The notes beneath the pieces were generated by a model. That model was not told where the DNA came from and ran no database searches. It saw nothing but the letters and a program-made list of their open reading frames with translations. The position numbers and the translations under genes are program-made. This document shows, in pieces, positions 24,912-32,970 of a stretch of DNA of 48,349 nt. Source of the DNA: GCA-002780795 sp964545385 (GTDB lineage: Bacteria; Patescibacteriota; Microgenomatia; UBA1406; GWC2-37-13); contig CAZJFG010000004.1 of the NCBI GenBank assembly GCA_964545385.1, positions 1 to 48,349 on the forward strand, written 5' to 3'. The stretch's first letter is position 1, and each line of letters opens with the position of its first letter.

Positions 24912-25067
24912 TCAAGATACATTATGACAGTTTAAAGCGTAAAGATTTCCATCTTGAGGAGATAATGATAACAAATTTATAGAGTCTTCTTTTCTAAAAA
25001 AACCAATTGGAACTTGTTTTGATTTTATCTTGGGTTTAATATATTTTTTATAAAGTTTTTTAGACAT
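24912..25067 (-). CDS. 51-residue peptide, candidate RiPP precursor
   Basis: The ORF is 52 codons with stop (ATG 25067, TGA 24914-24912). N-terminal half (residues 1-25) is basic and reads KKYIKPKIKSKQVPIGFF, including Y9-x-x-P12-x-I14, which resembles the Y-x-x-P-x-L/I leader motif recognised by PqqD-like domains in lasso-type systems. The C-terminal half is neutral to acidic with Ser30, Ser35, Ser37, Cys48 and the terminal Ser51 (ending NCHNVS). Ser and Cys are the substrates of YcaO cyclodehydratases. The ATG lies two bases after the stop of the membrane protein gene upstream, so they form an operon. No similar second copy was found in the window. Assignment is inference. Confidence 0.55.
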   Translation of the reverse strand: MSKKLYKKYIKPKIKSKQVPIGFFRKEDSINLLSLSPQDGNLYALNCHNVS

Positions 25068-25069
25068 TT

Positions 25070-25534
25070 TTAGCTTTTAATAATTTTTATTGAAATTAAT
25101 TCCGGTATTGATTTATAAGAATCCCAATTTTCGTATATTACTATCTTATCATTGATTTTCAGATCGTTAAGTTCAATTTTTTGTTCTTTTCCTTCTACTA
25201 AAGAGTTTACGGTTGTTAAATTCATTTTCGGCCTATCAAAATTGAATGTATATTCTCCTTTTTCACCCTTAATAACAACTTCTAATAACTCCGGATTTTC
25301 TTTATTAATGTTTGAAATTGTTCCTTCTAGGATGTCTTGGCTCGTTGATGAAACCATAATTGACTTTTTTTTATTATTCCAATCTATATATTGTGTGGGT
25401 ATGGTTGAAGCTAGGGTTGGTTTGGTGGAACTTTTTTTGTTAATTTTATTAACAAAAAAATAAAACCCAATTTCTCCTGTTATAGTAATCAACAATATGG
25501 CTAAAATTAATTTGAAAATTAGATTTTGATTCAT
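25070..25534 (-). CDS. Membrane-anchored protein with extracytoplasmic beta domain
   Basis: A 154-residue protein of unknown function. One TM helix (about 7-29, IFKLILAILLITITGEIGFYF) is followed by a Ser/Thr-rich linker and an outside domain of about 90 residues with alternating beta strands (LEGTISNINKE, LLEVVIKGEKGEYTFNF, DLKINDKIVIYENWD), similar in pattern to OB-like DUF5666 domains. TAAAAT lies eight bases before the ATG (25548-25543). The 51-residue peptide gene follows after two bases, so this is the upstream partner; an immunity, export or anchoring role is possible but not shown. Confidence 0.65.
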   Translation of the reverse strand: MNQNLIFKLILAILLITITGEIGFYFFVNKINKKSSTKPTLASTIPTQYIDWNNKKKSIMVSSTSQDILEGTISNINKENPELLEVVIKGEKGEYTFNFDRPKMNLTTVNSLVEGKEQKIELNDLKINDKIVIYENWDSYKSIPELISIKIIKS

Positions 25535-25626
25535 TGGTTAAAATTTTATTTTATTAGATTATTAGATATAATATATAAATTTTAGAATAATTCTTATTTG
25601 ATAAGAAGTCAAGCAAAAAAAATTTA

Positions 25627-27852
25627 ATGAAAAAAGACAAAAGATATATTATGGGGATAAATCTCTCTAGCCACGATAGAAGCGTTTGTTTATTGGAAGA
25701 TGAAAAAATAGCTTGTGCTATTTCTGAAGAAAGACTAGATAGGAGGAAACGTTCAGAAATATATTTTAAACAATCGGCTCCGAGAACAGTTTTTGAAATT
25801 CAGACTCTACTCCCAATGCGAGCAATATCGTATTGTTTAGAAACAACCCAAATTGGAATTGATGATGTTAGCCTGTTTGTTATCGGCCGATCAATAATAA
25901 GTGCAAAAGAAAGTACCCTTCAAAGCCTTCCTATAAAAGACAAAAGTAAGATTGTTGAAATCCCTTTTCCTAACCACCATCTTGCCCATGCCTACAGCAC
26001 CTATTTTTGTTCACCTTATAAAGAAAGCGCCATTCTCGTCATTGACGAACAAGGATCATGGTTAAATAAAACTGAATACGAAAAATGTTCTCTATATTAT
26101 GCCAAGGGTACAAATGTTTCATTATTAAAAACATACAAAGGAACGATCAATGATGGCAGTCTGGGTGTTTTTTTTGATTATTTCTGTGCTCTTCTTGGCT
26201 TATCCGAAGCCGGAAGATTTCCTGCTGCCGGCAAACTCATGGCTCTTGCGGCGTATGGTAATAAAAATAATTTACTTAGTCCAATATTAAAATATCGTCA
26301 AGATGGTAATGTTGGTTTTTCTTATTTGGATATAAAAAAACTCTGTGATCGAGTTGGGATTGAATATATTTTTAACAAAAGAAAAATTGATCGTCACTAC
26401 GAAACGGGTCTTTCTTATTTTTCCTTTAAAAATCTCTCGTCAAACTCTCGTCTTGGCAAGGATTTTGCCTATTTAGCTCAAACCGAGCTTGAAAAAGGTG
26501 TTTTACATATAGCTAACCATTTGACAAAAATCCAGCCTTCGAAAAATCTTTCTTATGCCGGAGGTGTTGCTCTAAACTGTATCGCTAATTCTTTAATAAT
26601 TAAAAGTAGTCTTTTTAAGAATCTTTTTATCCAACCAGCAGCCACCGATGATGGAACAGCTATTGGTCTTGCTTACTATGGTTTATATAAACTTTATAAA
26701 AGTCAAAAAAGATCTGTTTTATATACCGCTTATCTTGGTAAAGAATATACACATGATGACTATAAAAACGCGATCCAAAGCGAACCTTTCAATTTAAAAT
26801 TATTACCAAACAAAAATCTATTAAGAAATACTGCCAAGCTGCTTGCTCGTGGAAAAATTATTGGTTGGTTTCAAGGCCGATCCGAGTTTGGTCCGCGTGC
26901 TTTAGGCAATAGAAGCATCTTAGCCCACCCCGGAATAAAAGGAATTAAAAAAAAATTAAATGAAAAAATTAAAAAAAGAGAGACTTTTAGACCTTTTGCT
27001 CCAGTGATTATTGAAAACCGAACCCGTGACTTTTTTAATTTACCAATTAAAAGTCCCTTTATGCTTTTAAATACTTCTGTAAAACCCTTAATGAAAAATA
27101 AGATTCCTGAAGTAATCCACGTTGACGGAAGTTCAAGAATTCAAACGGTTAATCTTGAGGAAAATCCCTTATTATACAAGCTTTTACAGATGTTTAATCA
27201 AATAACTAATTTACCGCTGCTTCTAAATACGTCTTTTAACACAGAGGATGAACCAATTGTTGAAAAACCAAGAGATGCGTTAAGAACTTTTTTTAAAACA
27301 AATATTGACTGTTTAGTGTTAGGTCCGTATCTTATAGAAAAAGATAATTTACCAAAAAAACAACTTAAAAAAATAAGGGAGATTTTTGCATCGGAAACCG
27401 TAAATTTCGAAAAAAAAGGCCAATCGGCGATGAACAAAGGATTTTACCAAGAGGCAATTGATAATTTTATTAAAGCGTTGAAAATTTCTTGTTTTAAAAA
27501 TGAATCCGAGATATATGCCAATATTGCTAAATGTTACTTTTCTCTTTCGAAATATAAATTAGCCGCCAAAAATGCCGTTAAATCAATTGAGATAAATTAT
27601 CAATCAACAATATCTTATTTGATCGCTTTTCGCAGTTATAACAAGCTTAATCGAAGTCGTTTGAGTCTAAATATTTTAAAAAGTGGTGTTAAAAACAATC
27701 CTAAAGAAGGAATCCTTTATTTAGAACTTGCTGAGTTTTATATCAAAAATAAAAAAAATAAAGAAGTAATTAAATTAATAAAAAAGCTCATTCAGTTAGA
27801 ATACCGTTTACCATATGTATGCAAAATGTTAAAAAATATTTCCAATAACTAA
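25627..27852 (+). CDS. NodU/CmcH-family carbamoyltransferase fused to TPR repeats
   Basis: A 741-residue protein. The N-terminal part (GINLSSHDRSVCLLEDEKI, PNHHLAHAYSTYF with the metal-binding His at 117-122, VIDEQGS, YAGGVALNCIAN) and the C-terminal catalytic part (GWFQGRSEFGPRALGNRSIL, TFRPFAPVI, LLLNTSFN) are the complete O-carbamoyltransferase signature known from NodU, CmcH and TobZ. These enzymes move the carbamoyl group from carbamoyl phosphate to a hydroxyl via an adenylate. Beyond residue about 590, TPR-like helices follow (AMNKGFYQEAIDNFIKAL, CYFSLSKYKLAAKNAVKSIE), an unusual fusion. Plus strand, convergent with sagB (4-base overlap). The likely substrate is a secondary metabolite, a peptide or a glycan. 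Confidence 0.9.
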   Translation: MKKDKRYIMGINLSSHDRSVCLLEDEKIACAISEERLDRRKRSEIYFKQSAPRTVFEIQTLLPMRAISYCLETTQIGIDDVSLFVIGRSIISAKESTLQSLPIKDKSKIVEIPFPNHHLAHAYSTYFCSPYKESAILVIDEQGSWLNKTEYEKCSLYYAKGTNVSLLKTYKGTINDGSLGVFFDYFCALLGLSEAGRFPAAGKLMALAAYGNKNNLLSPILKYRQDGNVGFSYLDIKKLCDRVGIEYIFNKRKIDRHYETGLSYFSFKNLSSNSRLGKDFAYLAQTELEKGVLHIANHLTKIQPSKNLSYAGGVALNCIANSLIIKSSLFKNLFIQPAATDDGTAIGLAYYGLYKLYKSQKRSVLYTAYLGKEYTHDDYKNAIQSEPFNLKLLPNKNLLRNTAKLLARGKIIGWFQGRSEFGPRALGNRSILAHPGIKGIKKKLNEKIKKRETFRPFAPVIIENRTRDFFNLPIKSPFMLLNTSVKPLMKNKIPEVIHVDGSSRIQTVNLEENPLLYKLLQMFNQITNLPLLLNTSFNTEDEPIVEKPRDALRTFFKTNIDCLVLGPYLIEKDNLPKKQLKKIREIFASETVNFEKKGQSAMNKGFYQEAIDNFIKALKISCFKNESEIYANIAKCYFSLSKYKLAAKNAVKSIEINYQSTISYLIAFRSYNKLNRSRLSLNILKSGVKNNPKEGILYLELAEFYIKNKKNKEVIKLIKKLIQLEYRLPYVCKMLKNISNN

Positions 27853-28619
27853 ATCTTATTCCCAAGAGCGAAAGCGTAAACGACTGATTCTTCTACACCA
27901 TCAAGATCAAGTAAAAAGTTTATCTTATCGTCGATGAAACCCCCTAAGGCACAACAGTTCAAATTGAGAATCGAAGACAATAAATAAATATTCTGACCCA
28001 TATGGCCAGCTTCAATTAGTATGTTTCTATATCCTCTATCACCATATTTTATGGTTGTTCGTTTGAACAAGGCTGTAACAATAATTATTAGAGGAGCCTG
28101 AATAATCCAGTCATTATTAGGAAATATTTTTTTTAAATCCAGATTATTACTTAACCTCGAAAGTCTTTCAAGATAGTGAGATTTTGGATAATAATGAAAT
28201 ATTCCTTTACCAAGTTGGGTGTTAATTGAGATTAAATATGTTTCTAGTGGGTAACGACCACCTGCTGATGGATAAAATCTACTGGCTGTTTTTAAGGTTA
28301 ATTCTTTGACACCGGCTGAATAATAAATTAGTGTGCTAATTAATTTTTTATTTATCGATTTATTCGAGAATTTTCTTTCAGATTTTCTCTCATTAAAAAT
28401 ATCGGCAATTTTTTTTTGAGTTTCAATTTTCGGCGCTGGTAAATCAACCTTCTCCAATCGGATATAACCTTTGTAATAAACCGTTTTCCAGCTTTCTGGA
28501 ATTAATTTTGGTTTGTTTTTTTTGTTGATTTCATTTATTTTTGTTTTGGAATGAAATTTTTCCGAAAGTGAAATTGGTTGGTTTAATAATTTATTAACAA
28601 ATAAATCAATATTTTTCAT
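27849..28619 (-). CDS. SagB/ThcOx-type FMN dehydrogenase
   Basis: A 256-residue nitroreductase-fold protein. It shows RKSERKFSNKSI (FMN phosphate-binding Arg/Ser), the SagB hallmark FYPSAGGRYPLETYLI, the K-Y pair in IKYGDRGYRNILIEAGHMGQ and NCCALGGFIDD. SagB-type enzymes oxidise azolines, made by YcaO cyclodehydratases, to azoles. The start codon overlaps the ycaO stop (ATGA), so the two are translationally coupled in the order ycaO-sagB, the usual pairing in azole RiPP clusters. N-terminal about 80 residues are poorly conserved. Probably cytoplasmic. Confidence 0.88.
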   Translation of the reverse strand: MKNIDLFVNKLLNQPISLSEKFHSKTKINEINKKNKPKLIPESWKTVYYKGYIRLEKVDLPAPKIETQKKIADIFNERKSERKFSNKSINKKLISTLIYYSAGVKELTLKTASRFYPSAGGRYPLETYLISINTQLGKGIFHYYPKSHYLERLSRLSNNLDLKKIFPNNDWIIQAPLIIIVTALFKRTTIKYGDRGYRNILIEAGHMGQNIYLLSSILNLNCCALGGFIDDKINFLLDLDGVEESVVYAFALGNKI

Positions 28620-29818
28620 ATAAATGGATATGGTAACGTCGTCCTAGTCACTTTTTTAATATCAAAATATTTTGCCACTGCTCTTAAGCGATTAATTCTA
28701 TATTCTTTATAAGAACCGTGCAAATACGGTTGTAAACCGGGAATAAGTACTTTATATACATAATGGTGCCACTTGCTAAAATCTTTAAGGCTGATATCAA
28801 CATAATAAGATTTAAAACCTATTTTAAATAAATGATTTGTTAAATATTTCAGCTCCAAATCTATGTTGTTTAATTTGGTTAATTGAATTCTTAATTTCTG
28901 TAATGGTTGATTCATCAAATAGTTTAATCCTAATAAGGAATTTTTTTTAGTATCTGGTTTTTTATGCAAGAAATTATTATATCTTAGTGCTACTCGACTA
29001 ATCAACGACTCTTCAATACTTCCAAGTATCGCTTTATAACAATCTAAGTTTGATTTATAACCAACTCTTACTAAAGGGCCCAATCCAGTTTCATCGATGA
29101 GTAAAGTTAAATAAGTAGGTATTTCTAAATCATTAGTAATATTAAAGATATAGATTTTGAGATTATATTTTATGATTGATTCAATGAGACTTTGGATGTT
29201 TTTATTTTTAATCGATAAAGGGTTAATTCTGGGTAATTTTATTTTATTTAAAAAAAAGGTCATCAAAGCATCTCTTTCCACAACTTCATAAACGCCTCTC
29301 AATAGGGACGATTTTTTATCTAAACCACCAGCTGCGCCAGTACTTATTTGCATGGTAAGAAAAGGTTCTTTTTTTAGATTATAATTACCATAAATCAATT
29401 GAGCAGGAATATATACTAAAGTTTCATCTACAAATGAACGACCTTTAACCCAGTTAAAATTTATTTTATTTAAATCTTTTTTTGTATACTGTCCGATATC
29501 AATGGCTTTTTTAGAAAAATCAGAATAAGATCCATAGCAAAAATTTTTTTGATCATAAGACATAAAACTTATTCTCTCAATTGACTCACTAATACACTTG
29601 AGAAGGGCAAGCTCTCGGGAAAAAAAAGAAACACCTGCACCACCTAGAATTTCTTTTTTTATAATTCGATCCATCCTTTTATTTTCACTTGATTTAAAAA
29701 TCAAAGAATATGAATTAATTTTAGGCTCGTCGTAAAATATCTTACTAATATCAACAAGATTTATTGAATAACCAAGATTTTCTATTTCTCCTATAAGTTG
29801 TTTAATTATTTTTTTCAT
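28616..29818 (-). CDS. YcaO-domain protein (azoline-forming type)
   Basis: A 400-residue YcaO protein (ATG 29818; the GTG at 29830 is less likely). Motifs: SESIER (77-82) and EVVERDA (178-184) with TGAAGG (160-165), the ATP/Mg-binding Glu-rich blocks of YcaO; VGYKSNLDCYKAILGSIEES; and a C-terminus TLPYPFI resembling the Pro-rich end of azoline-forming YcaO enzymes. These use ATP to activate a peptide backbone amide so Ser, Thr or Cys can cyclise. No E1-like or ocin-ThiF partner is visible, so the PqqD-like protein at 32683 may bind the leader. A TATAAT about 25 bases upstream of the ATG suggests a short-leader transcript. Confidence 0.85.
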   Translation of the reverse strand: MKKIIKQLIGEIENLGYSINLVDISKIFYDEPKINSYSLIFKSSENKRMDRIIKKEILGGAGVSFFSRELALLKCISESIERISFMSYDQKNFCYGSYSDFSKKAIDIGQYTKKDLNKINFNWVKGRSFVDETLVYIPAQLIYGNYNLKKEPFLTMQISTGAAGGLDKKSSLLRGVYEVVERDALMTFFLNKIKLPRINPLSIKNKNIQSLIESIIKYNLKIYIFNITNDLEIPTYLTLLIDETGLGPLVRVGYKSNLDCYKAILGSIEESLISRVALRYNNFLHKKPDTKKNSLLGLNYLMNQPLQKLRIQLTKLNNIDLELKYLTNHLFKIGFKSYYVDISLKDFSKWHHYVYKVLIPGLQPYLHGSYKEYRINRLRAVAKYFDIKKVTRTTLPYPFI

Positions 29819-29952
29819 TGTGGAAATCACAAAATTGGTTAATTATATTTAATATTCTATCACTTCAAAAAAGTCTTTAGCTTAACCTTTGTCTAAAAAA
29901 TTGTGTTTTTCAGTTGTGCTTAATTCAAATTAACCATATAATTTTTTTCATC

Positions 29953-31488
29953 ATGATTACCAAACCTCTTTCAAAATATTTAAGAATATTTGTTTTTGGT
30001 TTTATTCTCCTCTTTCTTTTTTATAAAAATATTGGTTATATGTTAAATTACAAAAATAGTATCGACATGTTTCATCTTGGTGAAAAAATTTCGCCTTCAC
30101 TTGGATTAATGATATTTGGCAAAAAATCGATTACCGACATTTTTGTCCTTCATGGGTATTTTCTCGAAGTTTGGGAAAGCATTATCGCTTTTAGATTTTT
30201 TGGCATTGCAATTGGTTCTTATCTTTTTTTTGAAGTTTTATTAATATCGATCTCTTATTTCCTTTTCTTTTTTTTGTTGAATAAATTAATAAAAAACGAT
30301 TTGATATTTATAAGTGCTTGTCTTTTTTTTGTGGGAACCCACATTAGATTAAGAATAGCAAACAATTTAATTTTTTTATTATTTTTACTCGTAAGTATTC
30401 ACCTTTTGAAAAACAAATCGTCGTCTATATTATTGATTTTTCAGTCATTCCTTGTCTTTTTTAATTTTTTATATGCAATCGAACAGGCATATTATGGCTT
30501 GCTTTTCCTTTTTGTATTTATGCTTATTAAATTCTCTTTTTTAAAATTTTTTAAGAAAAAATTGCCCGTTTTTAATTATTTTCTGTCATATATCGTGGGT
30601 TTTCTAATTTTTTTTCTTGTTGGGGTATTAATTCTTGGAATTTCCGGGTTAAAACAATATTATCATGATTTGTTTTTCATCCCTAAGCTCGGATATATGC
30701 TTTTTAGCCAAAATTACCCTCCCTTGTCTTTTCAATTTTTTTATCCTTATTACCTTCCCTTTCTTATTGTATTTTCGAATATATTGTTTATCGCTTATGC
30801 CTTATTAAAGAGGGAATTAAAAAATATTGCCAGCTACTTGTTTATTTTTCTTCTTGGTCTTTCTTATTTTATTAGTATTTTTGCTCGGGCTGATCTAAGA
30901 TTTATTTCTTATGATATTTCCAATATTAATTTTTTTCTTTGGCCGTTATTTGTTAGTACGTTCATGGTAATGGACTTTACTATCCAAAAAAGTAAAATAA
31001 TCACTCAAAAAATATTAGTTTTTTTTATTTTGTTAGTCCAAATTCTTCCTTTTTTTAATTATAAAAACTTTGTTTTGAAAAATTTTCAGATAAAGAATAT
31101 TATTAATTTTATTAATCTTCCAAAATATTCTGATAGTTTTTGGCTAAGTAAGGAACAACAGAATGTAGTTAATTTTATTAAAAATAATACTTCAAAAAAT
31201 GATTATATTTATGTTTTCAATGATGAATCACTTTATTACTATCTAACTCAAAGGAATAATCCGACTAAATACTATCTGGCAATATTGACTGAACCAACTG
31301 TTACCCAAAGATCAGTGATTGATAGGTTAAAAAAATATCGGCCAAAATACATTGTTTATCACTCTTCTTATTGGTCTAATAAGATCGACGAAATTCCTCA
31401 ATCTGCTCGACTTTATATGATAAACAGCTGGCTATTAAAAAACTATCGACATTCGACCAAAATTGGTTCAACAACATTGCTTTTTTGA
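29953..31488 (+). CDS. Polytopic membrane protein, likely ArnT/PMT-like glycosyltransferase
   Basis: A 511-residue protein from ATG 29953 (MITKPL); an upstream TTG at 29914 is rejected because TATAAT at 29937-29942 precedes the ATG by ten bases. About ten to twelve hydrophobic helices cover residues 10-385. The first outside loop has MFHLGEKISPSLGL and FVLHGYFLEVWES, reminiscent of the D/E and H residues of lipid-linked sugar transferases (GT39/GT83-like). A soluble C-terminal part of about 110 residues (residues 395-511) follows. The function is inferred from topology. Stop overlaps the next gene's region (TGA at 31486-31488, ATG at 31491). Confidence 0.6.
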   Translation: MITKPLSKYLRIFVFGFILLFLFYKNIGYMLNYKNSIDMFHLGEKISPSLGLMIFGKKSITDIFVLHGYFLEVWESIIAFRFFGIAIGSYLFFEVLLISISYFLFFFLLNKLIKNDLIFISACLFFVGTHIRLRIANNLIFLLFLLVSIHLLKNKSSSILLIFQSFLVFFNFLYAIEQAYYGLLFLFVFMLIKFSFLKFFKKKLPVFNYFLSYIVGFLIFFLVGVLILGISGLKQYYHDLFFIPKLGYMLFSQNYPPLSFQFFYPYYLPFLIVFSNILFIAYALLKRELKNIASYLFIFLLGLSYFISIFARADLRFISYDISNINFFLWPLFVSTFMVMDFTIQKSKIITQKILVFFILLVQILPFFNYKNFVLKNFQIKNIINFINLPKYSDSFWLSKEQQNVVNFIKNNTSKNDYIYVFNDESLYYYLTQRNNPTKYYLAILTEPTVTQRSVIDRLKKYRPKYIVYHSSYWSNKIDEIPQSARLYMINSWLLKNYRHSTKIGSTTLLF

Positions 31489-31490
31489 AA

Positions 31491-32762
31491 ATGAATAAAG
31501 ATATCTTAAAAAAAATTAGATACATTCCAAATCCTATTGGAGATAGTATGCTTTCAACAATTTCTCCTGGTGATGGCGTATATATTTACCCAAAATTTAT
31601 AAATAAATTAAAAGTTAATGATATTGTCTTGTATAAAAATAAAAACAAACTAATTATCCATCGAATAGTTTACAAGTCAAAATCAAAATTAGTTACAAAA
31701 GGCGACAACAATATAAAATCAGATTATTATATAGACAAAAAACAAATCATTGGCAAAGTTTATCGGTTAAAAAGAGATAATGAATCTATTGATTTGGAAA
31801 ATATTTACCTAATGCAGTCTTCAATATACCTCAAAGAAATAACAGAAATAAAAGTGATCTTTGAAAAAGAAAAAATTAACCATGTTTTTTTGAAAGGCCT
31901 TCCTTTGCATCTTCATTACGAAAAAACCCATCCTCACCGGCTTTACCTAGACTGTGATGTTTTAATTGGTCAAAAAGATTTTTTAAAAGCTGAAAAAATA
32001 TTGATTAAAAATGGATATAAAAAAGAAAAGATGGCTTTATCTAAAACCCATGAAAAAATAAAAAATAAAGATGTGGAAAATGCTTATACAAAAATTGTCG
32101 GCGGTTTTCCGGTGGTTTTTGATTTGCATCTTGAACCAGCTTTTATGATGACACAGCTTGGGCGACTGGACGCTTTATACCCACAAAAGAATATCGATCA
32201 ATTAACAAAAGAATTTCTCGATACAAAACGAAAAATTAAAATTAATAATGACTTTTTCTTTATACTAAATACTGAATACTTAATACTGTATCTTGTCCTT
32301 CATCTTTTTCATCACAACTTTCGCGGCGCTTTCCGCTATGATTTTTTGGATAAAGTTATAAGAACCGTAAAAATCCACCCCGGAGGTGAAATTTGGCCTA
32401 ATATAGCAAGCAAAATTAACGATTTTCAACTCAATAATTTTGTATACCCTGTCTTTATCTTGTTAAAAAAATATTATAAGACACCCATACCTCGTTCATT
32501 TCTTAAATCTATTCAACCTTCCAGTTTCTATCTCCATTATCTATCTTCTTCTTTCAAAACTCCATTCTCAATATTTGATGATCAACCACGTGTCAAGGCC
32601 GGTATCACCCGCTTTAAAAATCTGTATTTTTTATCGCCTGAACCCTGGTGGAAAAAAATATGGGTTTTTTTTAACCCGCAGGTTATTTATTCGGTTTTTT
32701 GGGTTTTTTATCGGAAGATGAAAGGATTTTTTTCCTTTTTAAATCAGAAACAAGATCATTAA
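31491..32762 (+). CDS. S26B signal-peptidase-like domain fused to NTP_transf_5-like nucleotidyltransferase
   Basis: A 423-residue fusion. Residues about 12-90 match the Ser-His-Asp (archaeal/ER-type) S26B peptidase: G17-D-S19-M20, IIHRIV (H57) and TKGDNN with D72/D78. There is no TM helix, unlike ordinary signal peptidases, so it should act in the cytoplasm. From about 125 on: VFLKGLPLHLHY, RLYLDCDVLIG (D154-x-D156) and LHLEP match the uncharacterised nucleotidyltransferase family NTP_transf_5 found beside HprK-like and PqqD-like genes and in lasso clusters. The peptidase half is the only leader-protease candidate of the cluster. The last 80 bases overlap the convergent pqqD-like gene. Confidence 0.8.
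   Translation: MNKDILKKIRYIPNPIGDSMLSTISPGDGVYIYPKFINKLKVNDIVLYKNKNKLIIHRIVYKSKSKLVTKGDNNIKSDYYIDKKQIIGKVYRLKRDNESIDLENIYLMQSSIYLKEITEIKVIFEKEKINHVFLKGLPLHLHYEKTHPHRLYLDCDVLIGQKDFLKAEKILIKNGYKKEKMALSKTHEKIKNKDVENAYTKIVGGFPVVFDLHLEPAFMMTQLGRLDALYPQKNIDQLTKEFLDTKRKIKINNDFFFILNTEYLILYLVLHLFHHNFRGAFRYDFLDKVIRTVKIHPGGEIWPNIASKINDFQLNNFVYPVFILLKKYYKTPIPRSFLKSIQPSSFYLHYLSSSFKTPFSIFDDQPRVKAGITRFKNLYFLSPEPWWKKIWVFFNPQVIYSVFWVFYRKMKGFFSFLNQKQDH
32262..32290 (+). repeat. Word repeat ACTAAATACTGAATAC in the nucleotidyltransferase part
   Basis: Three units of the word (A)ATACT(A/G/T)AAT in tandem encode LNTEYLILYL. It is short and could be chance, but resembles the other in-frame words. Confidence 0.4.
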
Positions 32763-32970
32763 AGTCTTTCTTCGCTCTTTCGGTTTTTATTTGATATTTT
32801 TTAGCTATTTTTTTTACAATTTCTTTTTCATTAAGATTTTTTTTTAAAAGTTTAAATATTTCTGATGCGGTTTCATTAAAAGTATAAAGTACTGATTCTT
32901 CACCATCAAAAATAACTGTTTTATTATCAAGCTTCTGGACAATAAAACCTTTGTTTATTTTGTATTTCAT
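32683..32970 (-). CDS. PqqD-like protein (putative RiPP recognition element)
   Basis: A 95-residue protein. The sequence MKYKINKGFIVQKLDNKTVI, then FDGEESVLYTFNETASEIFK and a C-terminal helix pair (EKEIVKKIAKKYQI, DFNDLVSDLKRKKIL) match the PqqD/RRE winged-helix fold, which binds leader peptides in many RiPP pathways. The tail is Lys/Pro-rich. Its start overlaps the stop of the sugar transferase gene upstream (ATGA), so the message also carries the glycan gene. It overlaps the convergent nucleotidyltransferase gene by 80 bases. In HprK-related systems the PqqD-like partner acts with the kinase encoded at 24067. Confidence 0.85.
   Translation of the reverse strand: MKYKINKGFIVQKLDNKTVIFDGEESVLYTFNETASEIFKLLKKNLNEKEIVKKIAKKYQIKTERAKKDFNDLVSDLKRKKILSSSDKKPKKPNK

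Noticed and set aside
24067..25067. A classical lasso-peptide cluster
   Set aside because: The leader-like Y-x-x-P motif and the HprK-like kinase fit, but no asparagine-synthetase-like (C) or transglutaminase-like protease (B2) gene is visible and the Thr at position -2 of the core is missing. YcaO and SagB point to azole chemistry.
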